Assembly (NCBI RefSeq): GCF_030160235.1
Contig: NZ_BSNY01000007.1
Location: 1 to 64,000, forward strand
Direction of reading: 5' to 3'
Length of the DNA stretch: 64,000 nucleotides
Source: Mesorhizobium huakuii
Lineage (GTDB): Bacteria > Pseudomonadota > Alphaproteobacteria > Rhizobiales > Rhizobiaceae
Shown here: positions 1-8,209 of the stretch, in pieces
How the letters are laid out: every line of letters begins with the position of its first letter
Position numbering within the stretch: the first letter of the stretch is position 1
The notes under the pieces: model-generated
The model's input: only the letters and a program-made list of their open reading frames with translations
What the model was told of the DNA's origin: nothing
The model's database searches: none
Translations under genes and position numbers: made by a program

Positions 1-1
1 T

Positions 2-577
2 CGCACGCCTCAGGCGCCATTGGGCGGCACGGCGCTGCGCGGGACGCTCGATCTCGAGCGTCCGGCCGAGGCACCGCGCCAGCGTCCCGAAGCCGGCGCC
101 CGCACGCCGCAGGGCGGCTGGGTGCGCGACCTCCTGACCGCGGCATCGAACGAAGCCGATCTCAGGCCGGCGGCAGCACCTTCGGCCCCTGCGGAAGCGC
201 CGCGCGCGGCCCCTGCCCAGCGCTCGCCACTGCACGTCGTGGAATCGCTGAACTCGCTCTCCGTCGACATCGCGCGGGCCATCGACCACGATGCTTCGAT
301 CGAGCTGTGGAACCGCTATCGGCGCGGCGAACGGGACGTGTTCACCCGCCGGCTCTACACGCTGAAGGGCCAGCAGACATTCGATGAAATCCGCCGCAAA
401 TATCAAGGCGAGGCCGAATTCCGCGCCGCCGTCGACCGTTACTGCGACGACTTCGAGAAGCTGCTCAAGGATGTCTCGCGCAACGACCGCGACAACATCA
501 TGGCGCAGACCTACCTGACCTCGGACACCGGCAAGGTCTACACCATGCTGGCCCACGCCAGCGGGCGCCTGCACTAG
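2..577 (+). CDS. C-terminal part of a large conserved hypothetical protein (5' end outside window)
   Basis: The reading frame is open from base 2 and ends with TAG at 575-577, so only about 191 C-terminal residues are visible; the TTG at 20 is not a credible start. The first 75 residues are Pro/Ala-rich and look like a disordered linker (APSAPAEAPRAAPAQ). The last 110 residues are charged and helical, with motifs such as LWNRYRRGERDVF and YTLKGQQTFDEI. I believe similar C-termini occur on long rhizobial proteins of unknown role, but I cannot name a family. It is followed by a perfect 12-bp hairpin. Function unknown. Confidence 0.7.
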   Translation, partial: RTPQAPLGGTALRGTLDLERPAEAPRQRPEAGARTPQGGWVRDLLTAASNEADLRPAAAPSAPAEAPRAAPAQRSPLHVVESLNSLSVDIARAIDHDASIELWNRYRRGERDVFTRRLYTLKGQQTFDEIRRKYQGEAEFRAAVDRYCDDFEKLLKDVSRNDRDNIMAQTYLTSDTGKVYTMLAHASGRLH

Positions 578-590
578 GCAGCCGCCGAGA

Positions 591-626
591 CTCGCTTGCG
601 GAGACCTCGGTGTTTCCGCAAGCGAG
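591..626 (+). terminator. Perfect 12-bp stem-loop after the first gene
   Basis: Arms 591-602 (CTCGCTTGCGGA) and 615-626 are perfect reverse complements around a 12-nt loop, starting 14 bases after the stop codon of the upstream gene. No T-run follows, so it is not a textbook intrinsic terminator; it could stabilise the 3' end or be an element boundary. Confidence 0.5.
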
Positions 627-707
627 CCGCCAAAACGCCCGGTTCCCTGCCGGCCCCGACCTTCTTCAGACTGATCGATCCACAGGAAGTAACGGCGGGC
701 CTACGGT

Positions 708-1079
708 GTGAAAGTCACATTCAAAGGGATCACTCAGCCATACGAAACCTTCGAAGAGTTCGGCCCAGTCCTTGGTCACTTCGACCTAGAGCAGCAGTTT
801 GAACTATGGATTTCGGCCCCGGGTGGCCAATCCATCTCCATGCTGAGGAATGGCGACAACGCTTGGCTAATGTATTTGCGCTTCGATGGAGACACCGGCT
901 CAGTGACACAGGGCGCCCAACCCACAGATGGGACCTGTGTTTACACGCTCGCAAACGGTCAGATGGACGAATATCCCCTGTCGTGGTGCATCCCGATCGA
1001 GCAATGCTACGAGGCGATAACATACTTCTTCCTCAACAACGGTGGCCAATACGAGTCGGTGGCATGGCAGGACATGTGA
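708..1079 (+). CDS. Imm1-family immunity protein (orphan)
   Basis: A 123-residue soluble protein with a GTG start at 708. The C-terminal pattern (residues 95-121: PIEQCYEAITYFF, then NNGGQYESVAW) and the middle segment with ISMLRNGDNAWLMYL match the Imm1 immunity fold as I know it. Imm1 proteins neutralise polymorphic toxins, often nucleic-acid deaminases delivered by type VI or contact-dependent systems; binding of a toxin here is inferred. Three 60-base lines inside the gene are 52-55% GC by hand count, against about 65% in the gene before it, which suggests transfer. No toxin gene is visible next to it. The start is supported by the weak purine stretch ACAGGAAGTAACGG upstream. Confidence 0.65.
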   Translation: MKVTFKGITQPYETFEEFGPVLGHFDLEQQFELWISAPGGQSISMLRNGDNAWLMYLRFDGDTGSVTQGAQPTDGTCVYTLANGQMDEYPLSWCIPIEQCYEAITYFFLNNGGQYESVAWQDM

Positions 1080-1121
1080 GCAACGCGGCCCAGCGAACCG
1101 CGGGATGAAAGGGTACCGATC

Positions 1122-1736
1122 GTGAAGACGGCAATCATATTCGACTGCGAGTTTCTCTGCCTGGAGGGGTCGCAACGTCGGTTTTGGTGCGCGGCCCACG
1201 ATCCCGATCCGGTCATCGCGCAGATCGGTGCGGTCAGGCTTGGTCTCGATGGCGACTTTCCGCTGCTCGGCACGCACAAGGCCTATATCAGACCGATCGA
1301 CCGGTTTGGCCGGAGATACGAACTCGACCCGTTCTTCACCAGGCTGACCGGCATCACCGAGGAAAACATCGAGACGGAGGGGGTCGCGCTGGGAGACGCG
1401 CTTGCCGGGGTCGATCGCTTTTCCGATGGAGCGCGGTTCTGGTCCTGGGGCAAGGACGAACTGAACATGATGGCCGTCAGCTGCTATGTCGCGGGCATTC
1501 AGCCTTCTATCCCCGCCACCCGGTTCGACAACGCCGTCAAGCTGCTGATCGCGGCCGGGATGCCGATCGAGGATCTGGCGCGGACGCCGAGCAACAAGCT
1601 CGCGGACTATTACGGCGTCGAACACCCGCCATTGCGGGGACATGACGCGCTCGACGACGCGCTGTCCGTCACCTACACCCTGCAGCACCTGATGAAGACC
1701 GGGAAGCTGCGGCCGGAAGCCTTCGACCGCCTGTAG
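1122..1736 (+). CDS. DEDDh-type 3'-5' exonuclease (DnaQ-like)
   Basis: 204 residues, GTG start at 1122. Exo I is IFDCEFL with D8 and E10; Exo II is likely the WSWGKDELNMM segment; Exo III is GHDALDD with H174 and D179, the H-x4-D spacing of the DEDDh class. This is the RNase H-like exonuclease fold that removes nucleotides from DNA or RNA 3' ends with two metal ions. It stands alone, without polymerase or helicase domains, so its substrate cannot be told. It lies 42 bases after the Imm1-like gene and may have arrived with it. Confidence 0.75.
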   Translation: MKTAIIFDCEFLCLEGSQRRFWCAAHDPDPVIAQIGAVRLGLDGDFPLLGTHKAYIRPIDRFGRRYELDPFFTRLTGITEENIETEGVALGDALAGVDRFSDGARFWSWGKDELNMMAVSCYVAGIQPSIPATRFDNAVKLLIAAGMPIEDLARTPSNKLADYYGVEHPPLRGHDALDDALSVTYTLQHLMKTGKLRPEAFDRL

Positions 1737-1761
1737 CTCGAAGCGTCTGGCCGGATTGCGC

Positions 1762-2370
1762 TCAGATCACCGAATCCGTCCAGCGGACGATCTGCTTGGC
1801 GGCATCGCCGAAGGCATTGTCGAGCGCTTTGACGTAGGCAGGATTGCCGCTGCCCGAGACGGGAGCGGACGCGGTGAAGCTCTTGGAAGCACGCACCTCG
1901 CCGTTGCGATCGTTGAGCAGGCGCACGAACAGGTCGACTTCGGCATGTTCGCCGCCGTCGACGCTCACTTCGAAGGAACGGATCTCGACGATCACCTGGT
2001 AGTCGATTGCCAGGCCCTCGCCCGGCTTGCCGACGCCGGCAAAGCTGCCGGAGCGCTGGAAGGTCTCCGCCAGCCGCGCCTGCACGATCAGCGGCAGGCG
2101 GTCGGCCCATTGCGCGCCCTTCAGATACTGGATCGAGCGGTCGGAGGGTTTGATGACGATGTTCTGGCTGTCCAGCGCCTTCAGCGCGGACGGCTGCGCG
2201 ATCAGGATTTGCTTGCGGCTGTGGCCTTGGGCGTCAACCGACGGCGCCGAAAGCTCGAATGTGTCGAGCGGCGCAGGCTTGCCGCCCAGTACCGCACAGC
2301 CGGCAAGCGACAGCGCAAGCAACGCCGCAGCCGGTGTCAATCCACCCGTTCTCACCCACACCGACTTCAC
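1762..2370 (-). CDS. ABC-type transport auxiliary lipoprotein (PqiC/MCE-associated)
   Basis: About 202 residues when started at the GTG at 2370, which has GGGGA six bases upstream and gives a standard lipoprotein signal (hydrophobic run then LSLAGC lipobox). An ATG at 2412 in frame is the alternative but has a poorer ribosome site. The mature part fits the ABC_trans_aux family of outer-membrane or periplasmic lipoproteins that partner MCE transporters. It is the last gene of the four-gene operon (permease, ATPase, MlaD-like, lipoprotein), 79 bases after the MlaD-like gene, which supports a role at the outer membrane end of lipid transport. Confidence 0.8.
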   Translation of the reverse strand: MKSVWVRTGGLTPAAALLALSLAGCAVLGGKPAPLDTFELSAPSVDAQGHSRKQILIAQPSALKALDSQNIVIKPSDRSIQYLKGAQWADRLPLIVQARLAETFQRSGSFAGVGKPGEGLAIDYQVIVEIRSFEVSVDGGEHAEVDLFVRLLNDRNGEVRASKSFTASAPVSGSGNPAYVKALDNAFGDAAKQIVRWTDSVI

Positions 2371-2449
2371 GCGCGATCCCCGTTGTCCCCGGATCGTAAG
2401 ATCAACCCGCATCCGCAGCTCATGTTCTTGGGGCGAGCAGACGCCGAAG

Positions 2450-3823
2450 TCAACGCCGCGCCCTGCCGTCGAATTGCCGAACCTCGCCCTCGCCGCCCGA
2501 AAGAATGCGCTGCGGATTGCGGCTGAGATCCGTGACCGCCTCCTCGATGCGGGTGATCGAGCGGCGGCTGTCCTGCACCAATGCCTCGACATTCGACAGG
2601 CCCTGGCCCGAGAAGCGCGCCAGATTGTCGGTGATGACGCCAAGCCGCGCATTCAGCGTATCGGCAACCTGCTTGAACGATTTCAGCGTATCCCTGGCGT
2701 CGGCCATCAGGCCGTCGGCCTGCCCCGAGCCGAGCAAGGTGTCGACTCTGGCGAGGATGCCGTCGACCCGCACCGAGGCATCGTTGAGCCGCTGCGCCAA
2801 TTGCTTGGCATCCTTGATCGTCTGGTCGATATCGTCGGCGCGGTTGGCGAACTTGTCTGTCACCATTGCGATATCGGCGGCGGCCTTGTTGGCGTTTTCG
2901 CTGGCCTTCTGGATGTTGGCCAAAGCCTCACGCACCTGCGCCGGATCGACTCCGTCGAGCACGCCGTCGACCTTGGCCAGCGTGCCTTGCGTCTGCTTGG
3001 CGAAATCATTGACGGACCCGACCGCCGTGTCGACATTCTTGATCACTCCGTCGAGCTGCTGCGATGTCTGCTTGAGGTTCGCGGTCACCGTATCGACATT
3101 GGCGACGATGCTCTTGATCTTGTCCCTGTCGACGGCATTGAGCAGGCCCTCCGCCGCCTTTAGCGTCCCGTCGAGCTTGCCGGACACGCCCTTCAGTTCT
3201 TCGGACAGCGCGCTGACGCTGGACAGGAATTTGTCGATGCCGTCGGAATTCTTGGCCAGCGCATCGGAGAATGTCTGCACGTTCTGGACAGTCTGCGTCA
3301 GCGGCCCGCGAACATCCCTGGTGAAACCCTCGAGTTCGGACAGCACCTTGTCGGCACGGGTGAAGATGGTCTGCGCCGTCTGCAAAAGGTTGGTGACCGC
3401 CGACGGGTTGGCGACGATCTCCGCAACCTTGCCTTCCTTCTCGGCCTGGTCGAGGAGTTTTACTTCCTTGGGGTCGGCGCCCTTGAGTTCGATGTTGGCC
3501 TGGCCAGTGAGGCCGGCGAGGCCGATATCGGCCTGCGTTGACTTGGTGATCGGCGTTTGCCGGTCAACCTGGGTGTCGGCGATCGCGATGGTCGGATTGT
3601 CGACGTCGATATAGACGCGCTTGACCTCTCCGACCTTGACGCCGTTGAACAGCACGAAGCTGCCGCGGCCAAGGCCGGAAGCCGAACCCGGGATACGCAC
3701 GCGCAGCAGCGTGGTCTCGCCCTTGTCGCCAATCGCCGCCGTCCAGTAGACGAAGCCGAACGCCGCCAGGATCGCAACCAGCGTAAAGATGCCGACAATG
3801 ACGTAGTTGGCTCTGGTTTCCAT
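2450..3823 (-). CDS. MlaD/MCE-family lipid-transport protein
   Basis: 457 residues. An N-terminal anchor helix (about residues 7-28) is followed by one MCE domain (about 40-118, with LFNGVKVGEVKRV and LTGQANIELKG), then a long Asp/Lys/Ala-rich helical region (about 135-430) typical of MCE proteins that form periplasmic rings or tunnels for phospholipids. It is longer than E. coli MlaD (about 180 residues) because of this helical tail. It lies 14 bases downstream of the ATPase gene, and the lipoprotein gene follows. It should be the periplasmic substrate-binding ring of the transporter. Confidence 0.88.
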   Translation of the reverse strand: METRANYVIVGIFTLVAILAAFGFVYWTAAIGDKGETTLLRVRIPGSASGLGRGSFVLFNGVKVGEVKRVYIDVDNPTIAIADTQVDRQTPITKSTQADIGLAGLTGQANIELKGADPKEVKLLDQAEKEGKVAEIVANPSAVTNLLQTAQTIFTRADKVLSELEGFTRDVRGPLTQTVQNVQTFSDALAKNSDGIDKFLSSVSALSEELKGVSGKLDGTLKAAEGLLNAVDRDKIKSIVANVDTVTANLKQTSQQLDGVIKNVDTAVGSVNDFAKQTQGTLAKVDGVLDGVDPAQVREALANIQKASENANKAAADIAMVTDKFANRADDIDQTIKDAKQLAQRLNDASVRVDGILARVDTLLGSGQADGLMADARDTLKSFKQVADTLNARLGVITDNLARFSGQGLSNVEALVQDSRRSITRIEEAVTDLSRNPQRILSGGEGEVRQFDGRARR

Positions 3824-3837
3824 TGCTTCACTTATGG

Positions 3838-4647
3838 CTATGCACGTGCGGCAAGATCAAGTTGGCGGGCGCGTTTTCCGCGGAAATAGGATTTTACCCA
3901 CGGTTCCTCGCTCTTCAGCATGTCGTCGATGGTGCCTTCGACCAATACTTTCTTCTTGCCCAGCACCGCCACGTGATCGCAAGCGGTAAACAGCGTGTCG
4001 AGGTCGTGCGTGACCATATAGACGGTCAGATCCATGGTGTCTCGCAGCTTGACGACGAGTTCGTCGAACTCGGCAGCGCTGATCGGATCGAGGCCGGACG
4101 TCGGCTCGTCGAGAAAGACGATGTCCGGGTCGAGCGCCAGGGCGCGCGCCAGTGCTGCACGCTTGATCATGCCGCCGGAGAGTTCGGAAGGGAATTTCTG
4201 CGCCGCGTCCGGCGGCAACCCGACCAGTTCGATCTTGAGCAGCGCCAGCTCGTCCATCAGCTTCCTTGGCAGGTCGAGATATTCGCGCATCGGCACCTGC
4301 ACGTTCTCCTGCACGGTCAGCGCCGAAAACAGCGCGCCATGCTGGAACAGCACGCCAAGGCGCATGTCGATGCGCAGGCGCTCGATATCGCTTGCCTTGT
4401 CGACGTCGACACCGAACAGCTTGATCGTTCCCGACTGCTTGGGCATCAGGCCCAGAATGGTGCGCAACAGAACGGACTTGCCGGCGCCCGAAGCGCCGAC
4501 GAAACCCAGGATCTCGCCGCGCTTGATGTCGAGCGTTAGCTTGTCGAGGATCAGCTTGTCCTGGATGGCAACGGTGACGTCGCGCACCGAAAGGACGATC
4601 TCGTTCTCGTCCTTTTCCTCCATCTTGATGCCATTGCCCTTCGCCAT
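3838..4647 (-). CDS. MlaF-like ABC transporter ATP-binding protein
   Basis: 269 residues from the ATG at 4647, four bases after the permease stop. Walker A is GASGAGKSV, the signature is ELSGGMIKRAALARAL, and Walker B is IVFLDEPTSGLDP; LSGGM in place of LSGGQ is usual in MlaF/Ttg2A ATPases. It powers lipid movement between the inner membrane permease and the MCE protein encoded next. An upstream in-frame ATG at 4692 would overlap the permease gene and is not needed. Confidence 0.92.
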   Translation of the reverse strand: MAKGNGIKMEEKDENEIVLSVRDVTVAIQDKLILDKLTLDIKRGEILGFVGASGAGKSVLLRTILGLMPKQSGTIKLFGVDVDKASDIERLRIDMRLGVLFQHGALFSALTVQENVQVPMREYLDLPRKLMDELALLKIELVGLPPDAAQKFPSELSGGMIKRAALARALALDPDIVFLDEPTSGLDPISAAEFDELVVKLRDTMDLTVYMVTHDLDTLFTACDHVAVLGKKKVLVEGTIDDMLKSEEPWVKSYFRGKRARQLDLAARA

Positions 4648-4651
4648 TGTG

Positions 4652-5839
4652 TCAGAACTCGATCGCTGCATAGAACATGGCGAAAAGCCCATCGAGGATG
4701 ATGACGACGAAGATCGACTTCACCACGGAGGCGGTCACGTGCTGGCCGAGCGATTCGGCGCTGCCGCCAACCTTCATGCCTTCGACCGAGGCGATCGTGC
4801 CGATGATCATGGCCATGAACGGCGCCTTGATCAGCCCGGCGAAAATCGTGCTGAGATCGATGGCGACACGCAAGCGGTCGATGAATGCGGCCGGTGGGAT
4901 ATCGGAGTAGAGCCAGGCCGCGACGATGCCGCCGCCGAGTGCCGCGAAATTGGCGATGATGGTCAGGCACGGCAAGGCGATCACCAGCGCGACCAGGCGC
5001 GGAAAAACCAGGACGCCGATCGGATTGAGTCCGATGACCTTCAGCGCGTCGACCTCCTCGCGCATCTTCATCGAGCCGATCTCGGCGGTGATCGCGCTGC
5101 CGGAACGGCCGGCGATCATGATTGCCGTCATCAGCACGCCGAGTTCGCGCAGGATCAGCACGCCGACGAGGTCGACGACGAAGATATCGGCGCCGAAATA
5201 GCTGAGCTGGTAGGCGCCTTGCTGGGCGACGATGGCGCCGACGATCGCCGACATCAGCACCACCACGGGAATGGCGCCGACGCCCATGCGGTCGATCTGG
5301 TTGAAGATCGCCGCCGGGTTGACGGCATGGCCACGGCCGAGCTTCATCTGCGCGCCGCGGATGGTGGCACCCAGAATATTCATCGAGGCGAAGAAATCGT
5401 CACGCATCTCGTAGACGCGCCGGCCAACCGCCTCCAGCGCCCGAATGACGATGTTGGGCGGCCGCGCCGGGCCGGATTCGGGTTCGCGCCGGACAGCCTC
5501 GCCGACCGCGTCGAGCAGGATGGCGGCGATCTCGCTTTGGCCTTGCAGCCGGACCTCGACATTCTTCTTCTCGAAGGCGCTGACCAGCCGGTCGATCAAC
5601 CAGGCGCCAGCGGTATCGATCTTCTCAATCTTCGAAAGATCGAGCGCCAAAGTCTTGAAACCGCTTCGTTTCTCGATCTTGCGCATGTCGGCGTCGATCA
5701 GCGCCACGGTTCGTGTCGTCCAGATTCCGGAGAACGCGCAGCCGAGCACGCCACCCTCCTCGCCCACCGCCACGCGTGGTTGGTGGTCAGCCTCCGAGGC
5801 GGTGGTGCCGCTTGCGTCGCGCTTGCCGATGGTCAACAT
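4652..5839 (-). CDS. MlaE-family ABC permease with N-terminal STAS domain
   Basis: 395 residues from the ATG at 5839, which has AGGA five bases upstream; longer in-frame starts would run into the divergent epimerase gene. Residues 1 to about 115 form a STAS-like domain (LALDLSKIEKIDTAGAWLI), the role played by the separate MlaB protein in E. coli. The rest is an MlaE permease with five or six membrane helices and the conserved ELGVLMTAIMIAGRSGSA segment. First gene of the operon with the ATPase, MCE protein and lipoprotein. No MlaC-like soluble shuttle is present here. Confidence 0.9.
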   Translation of the reverse strand: MLTIGKRDASGTTASEADHQPRVAVGEEGGVLGCAFSGIWTTRTVALIDADMRKIEKRSGFKTLALDLSKIEKIDTAGAWLIDRLVSAFEKKNVEVRLQGQSEIAAILLDAVGEAVRREPESGPARPPNIVIRALEAVGRRVYEMRDDFFASMNILGATIRGAQMKLGRGHAVNPAAIFNQIDRMGVGAIPVVVLMSAIVGAIVAQQGAYQLSYFGADIFVVDLVGVLILRELGVLMTAIMIAGRSGSAITAEIGSMKMREEVDALKVIGLNPIGVLVFPRLVALVIALPCLTIIANFAALGGGIVAAWLYSDIPPAAFIDRLRVAIDLSTIFAGLIKAPFMAMIIGTIASVEGMKVGGSAESLGQHVTASVVKSIFVVIILDGLFAMFYAAIEF

Positions 5840-5916
5840 GGCGTCCTGTTTAGCCTGATGGGTCCGACCTTGTCGATTTGCCGACAACCCTTCTGGCACA
5901 GCCGGAGCAGAAAAAT

Positions 5917-6900
5917 ATGGCGCGTGTCATTTCGGTTGAGGCCGAGCGTTTTCCGATCGCCGGAACCTTCACCATTTCGCGCGGCTCCAAGACCGAGGCC
6001 GAGGTCATCACCTGCACGATCAGCCAGGATGGCCATAGCGGGCGCGGCGAGTGCGTTCCCTACAAGCGCTATGGCGAGACCATGGACGGTGTGCACGCTG
6101 CAATCGAGGCCATGCGCGGACGGATTGCCGGTGGCATCGACCGGACCGCTTTGCTCGACGCCATGCCGGCGGGAGCCGCCCGCAACGCCGTCGACTGCGC
6201 CCTGTGGGACCTTGAAGCCAAGATCAGCGGCAAGCCCGTGGCAAACGCAATCTGGCCGGCGCCGCCGCGCCCCCTGGAAACCGCCTACACGCTGTCGCTC
6301 GGCGAACCCGAAGCGATGGCGGCACAGGCCCGCGACAATGCCGGCCGGCCGCTGCTCAAGGTCAAGATCGGCGGCGACAACGACACGGCGAGGATTCGCG
6401 CTGTGACGGAAGCTGCGCCTCGGAGCAGAATCATCCTCGATGCCAATGAGGGCTGGACCGACGACAACATCGTCGCAAACCTCGCTTTTGCCGCGGAGCA
6501 AGGCATTGCGCTGGTCGAACAGCCCCTGCCCGCTGGCCGGGACGAGATCCTGCGCCATATCGCCCATCCTGTACCGATCTGCGCCGACGAAAGCGTGCAT
6601 GAGGCGAAGAACCTGGAAACGCTGGTCGGCCTCTACGACGCCGTCAACATCAAGCTCGACAAGTCCGGTGGACTGACGGCGGCGCTCATGCTGCGCGACC
6701 GCGCCCGCGAGCTGGGTTTCGGCATCATGGTCGGCTGCATGGTCGGCACGTCGCTTGCCATGGCGCCGGCGGTGCTGCTCGCCCAGGACGCCGATTTCGT
6801 CGACCTTGACGGTCCGCTGCTACTTGCCCGCGACCGTGTGCCGGGCCTCGTCTACCAGGGATCGCTCGTCTCCCCCCCGGACCGGGCGCTTTGGGGCTGA
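5917..6900 (+). CDS. dgcA: Dipeptide / N-acyl-glutamate epimerase, enolase superfamily (DgcA-like)
   Basis: 327 residues. The ATG at 5917 has GGAG nine bases upstream. It has the catalytic set of the muconate-lactonising/epimerase group: K148-V-K150 (LLKVKIGG), metal ligands D175 (LDANEG), E201 (VEQPLP) and D224 (CADES), and K246 (NIKLDKSGG). Such enzymes racemise the alpha carbon of L-Ala-D/L-Glu dipeptides or N-acetyl-glutamate; the exact substrate cannot be read from sequence, and the symbol is tentative. Its last 81 bases overlap the 3' end of the convergent MFS gene. Confidence 0.82.
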   Translation: MARVISVEAERFPIAGTFTISRGSKTEAEVITCTISQDGHSGRGECVPYKRYGETMDGVHAAIEAMRGRIAGGIDRTALLDAMPAGAARNAVDCALWDLEAKISGKPVANAIWPAPPRPLETAYTLSLGEPEAMAAQARDNAGRPLLKVKIGGDNDTARIRAVTEAAPRSRIILDANEGWTDDNIVANLAFAAEQGIALVEQPLPAGRDEILRHIAHPVPICADESVHEAKNLETLVGLYDAVNIKLDKSGGLTAALMLRDRARELGFGIMVGCMVGTSLAMAPAVLLAQDADFVDLDGPLLLARDRVPGLVYQGSLVSPPDRALWG

Positions 6901-8085
6901 GCGCGCGGCGAGCCCGATCAGCACCAGGCCGACGATCGCGATGGGGATCATCACCAGGAAGCCATCGACGCCAAGACGGTCATAGAGCGGACCGGAAGCC
7001 AGCGTAACGGCGGCCATGAAGAAGCCGTTGAAGAAATAGGCTATGCCTTGCGCCGCACCCGTGCGTTCTTCGGAGACGGTCTCGGCGATCATTCTCTGCA
7101 GGCCGATGAGCACCATGGCGACAGACACCGAATGCAGCGACTGCACGGCGAAGAAGCCGGCGATGCCCAGGCCGAGCGGCCATACCAGTGGAAAGATGAT
7201 CCAGCGCACGATCGAGCCGATGCCGGCGATCACCATCACCTTGACGACCGACACGGAAGCGAAAATGCGATTGAAAAACAAAAACATGCAGACTTCGGAC
7301 ACCACGCCCCAGGCCCACAGCAGGCCGACGACGGAATCGCTGATGCCGATCGATTTCCAGTAGATGGAAACAAAGCCGTAGAGGAAGGCGTGGCTGGCGG
7401 TGATGATGCCGACCCCAAAGGTGAAGTAGAGGAAATAGGCGTTGAACAGGCTCGGCGCCGCGTGCTGGATTTCCGCGGCCGACAGCGGCGAGGCCTTGCG
7501 CGGTCGCCCCATGCGCGGCGCCAGCAGCCCGGCGACGAGCGCCGCGCCAAGGGCAAGGACTATGATCACCGGAACGGCCTGGGGTCCGGTGGCCGCCAGG
7601 ATGAAGCCGCCCGCGACATTGGCGCAGAGATAACAGATCGATCCCCATTTGCGCATGCTTGCATAGTTGGAGCCGAAGCGGCGCACGCCCGAAAGCGCCA
7701 GCGAATCGGCGATCGGTGAATGCGGCGTCCAGACAATGGTCAGCGCCAGCGACACAGCCAGCACCATCGCGTAGGTCGGCGTGAGGAAATAACCCATCGA
7801 GAGCAACAGCGAGGCCGCCACCAGCGCGATATAGACATTGGCGCGGTCCCTCGCCCGGTCGGCGAGTGTCGTCAGCAGCGGCGTGGTCACCACGCGCAGG
7901 AACATGGGCGCTGCAAGGATGACGGCGATCTGCTCGGCGTGAAACCCCTTGGCCTGCAGCCAGAGCGGGAAATAGGGCAGATGCGTACCGAGCGATATGA
8001 ACAGCGTTCCGAAGATCAGGCTCATGCGCAGTTCGAAATGGCGCGGCTTGACGAGCTGTTCTGGCGAAAGCGGCGGCAGGGACAT
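6820..8085 (-). CDS. MFS transporter (phenylpropionate/sugar-like MFS_1-like family)
   Basis: 421 residues from the ATG at 8085 (a TTG at 8097 is also in frame). About 12 hydrophobic segments with the opening MSLIFGTLFISLGTHLPYFP, typical of the small HcaT/LacY-like carriers that import weak acids or sugars by proton symport. The C-terminus is hydrophilic and overlaps the end of the convergent epimerase gene by 81 bases. It may import a substrate related to the epimerase, but only adjacency suggests this. Confidence 0.8.
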   Translation of the reverse strand: MSLPPLSPEQLVKPRHFELRMSLIFGTLFISLGTHLPYFPLWLQAKGFHAEQIAVILAAPMFLRVVTTPLLTTLADRARDRANVYIALVAASLLLSMGYFLTPTYAMVLAVSLALTIVWTPHSPIADSLALSGVRRFGSNYASMRKWGSICYLCANVAGGFILAATGPQAVPVIIVLALGAALVAGLLAPRMGRPRKASPLSAAEIQHAAPSLFNAYFLYFTFGVGIITASHAFLYGFVSIYWKSIGISDSVVGLLWAWGVVSEVCMFLFFNRIFASVSVVKVMVIAGIGSIVRWIIFPLVWPLGLGIAGFFAVQSLHSVSVAMVLIGLQRMIAETVSEERTGAAQGIAYFFNGFFMAAVTLASGPLYDRLGVDGFLVMIPIAIVGLVLIGLAARSAPKRPVRGGDERSLVDEARHTVAGK

Positions 8086-8209
8086 GAATCGATCCAATTA
8101 CGCCCGCTCGATCGGCTGGCGACGTGGATCGATCCCTTAACATGGGGGAAAACCGGGCGAAACCGGCTGGACCAATCGATTGACGCTTAAAGTCGTCGCG
8201 GCCCTCGTG

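Noticed and set aside
4034-6406. 790-codon open frame opposite the lipid-transport operon
   Set aside because: It spans three well-supported genes on the other strand and part of the epimerase in another frame; no recognisable motif.
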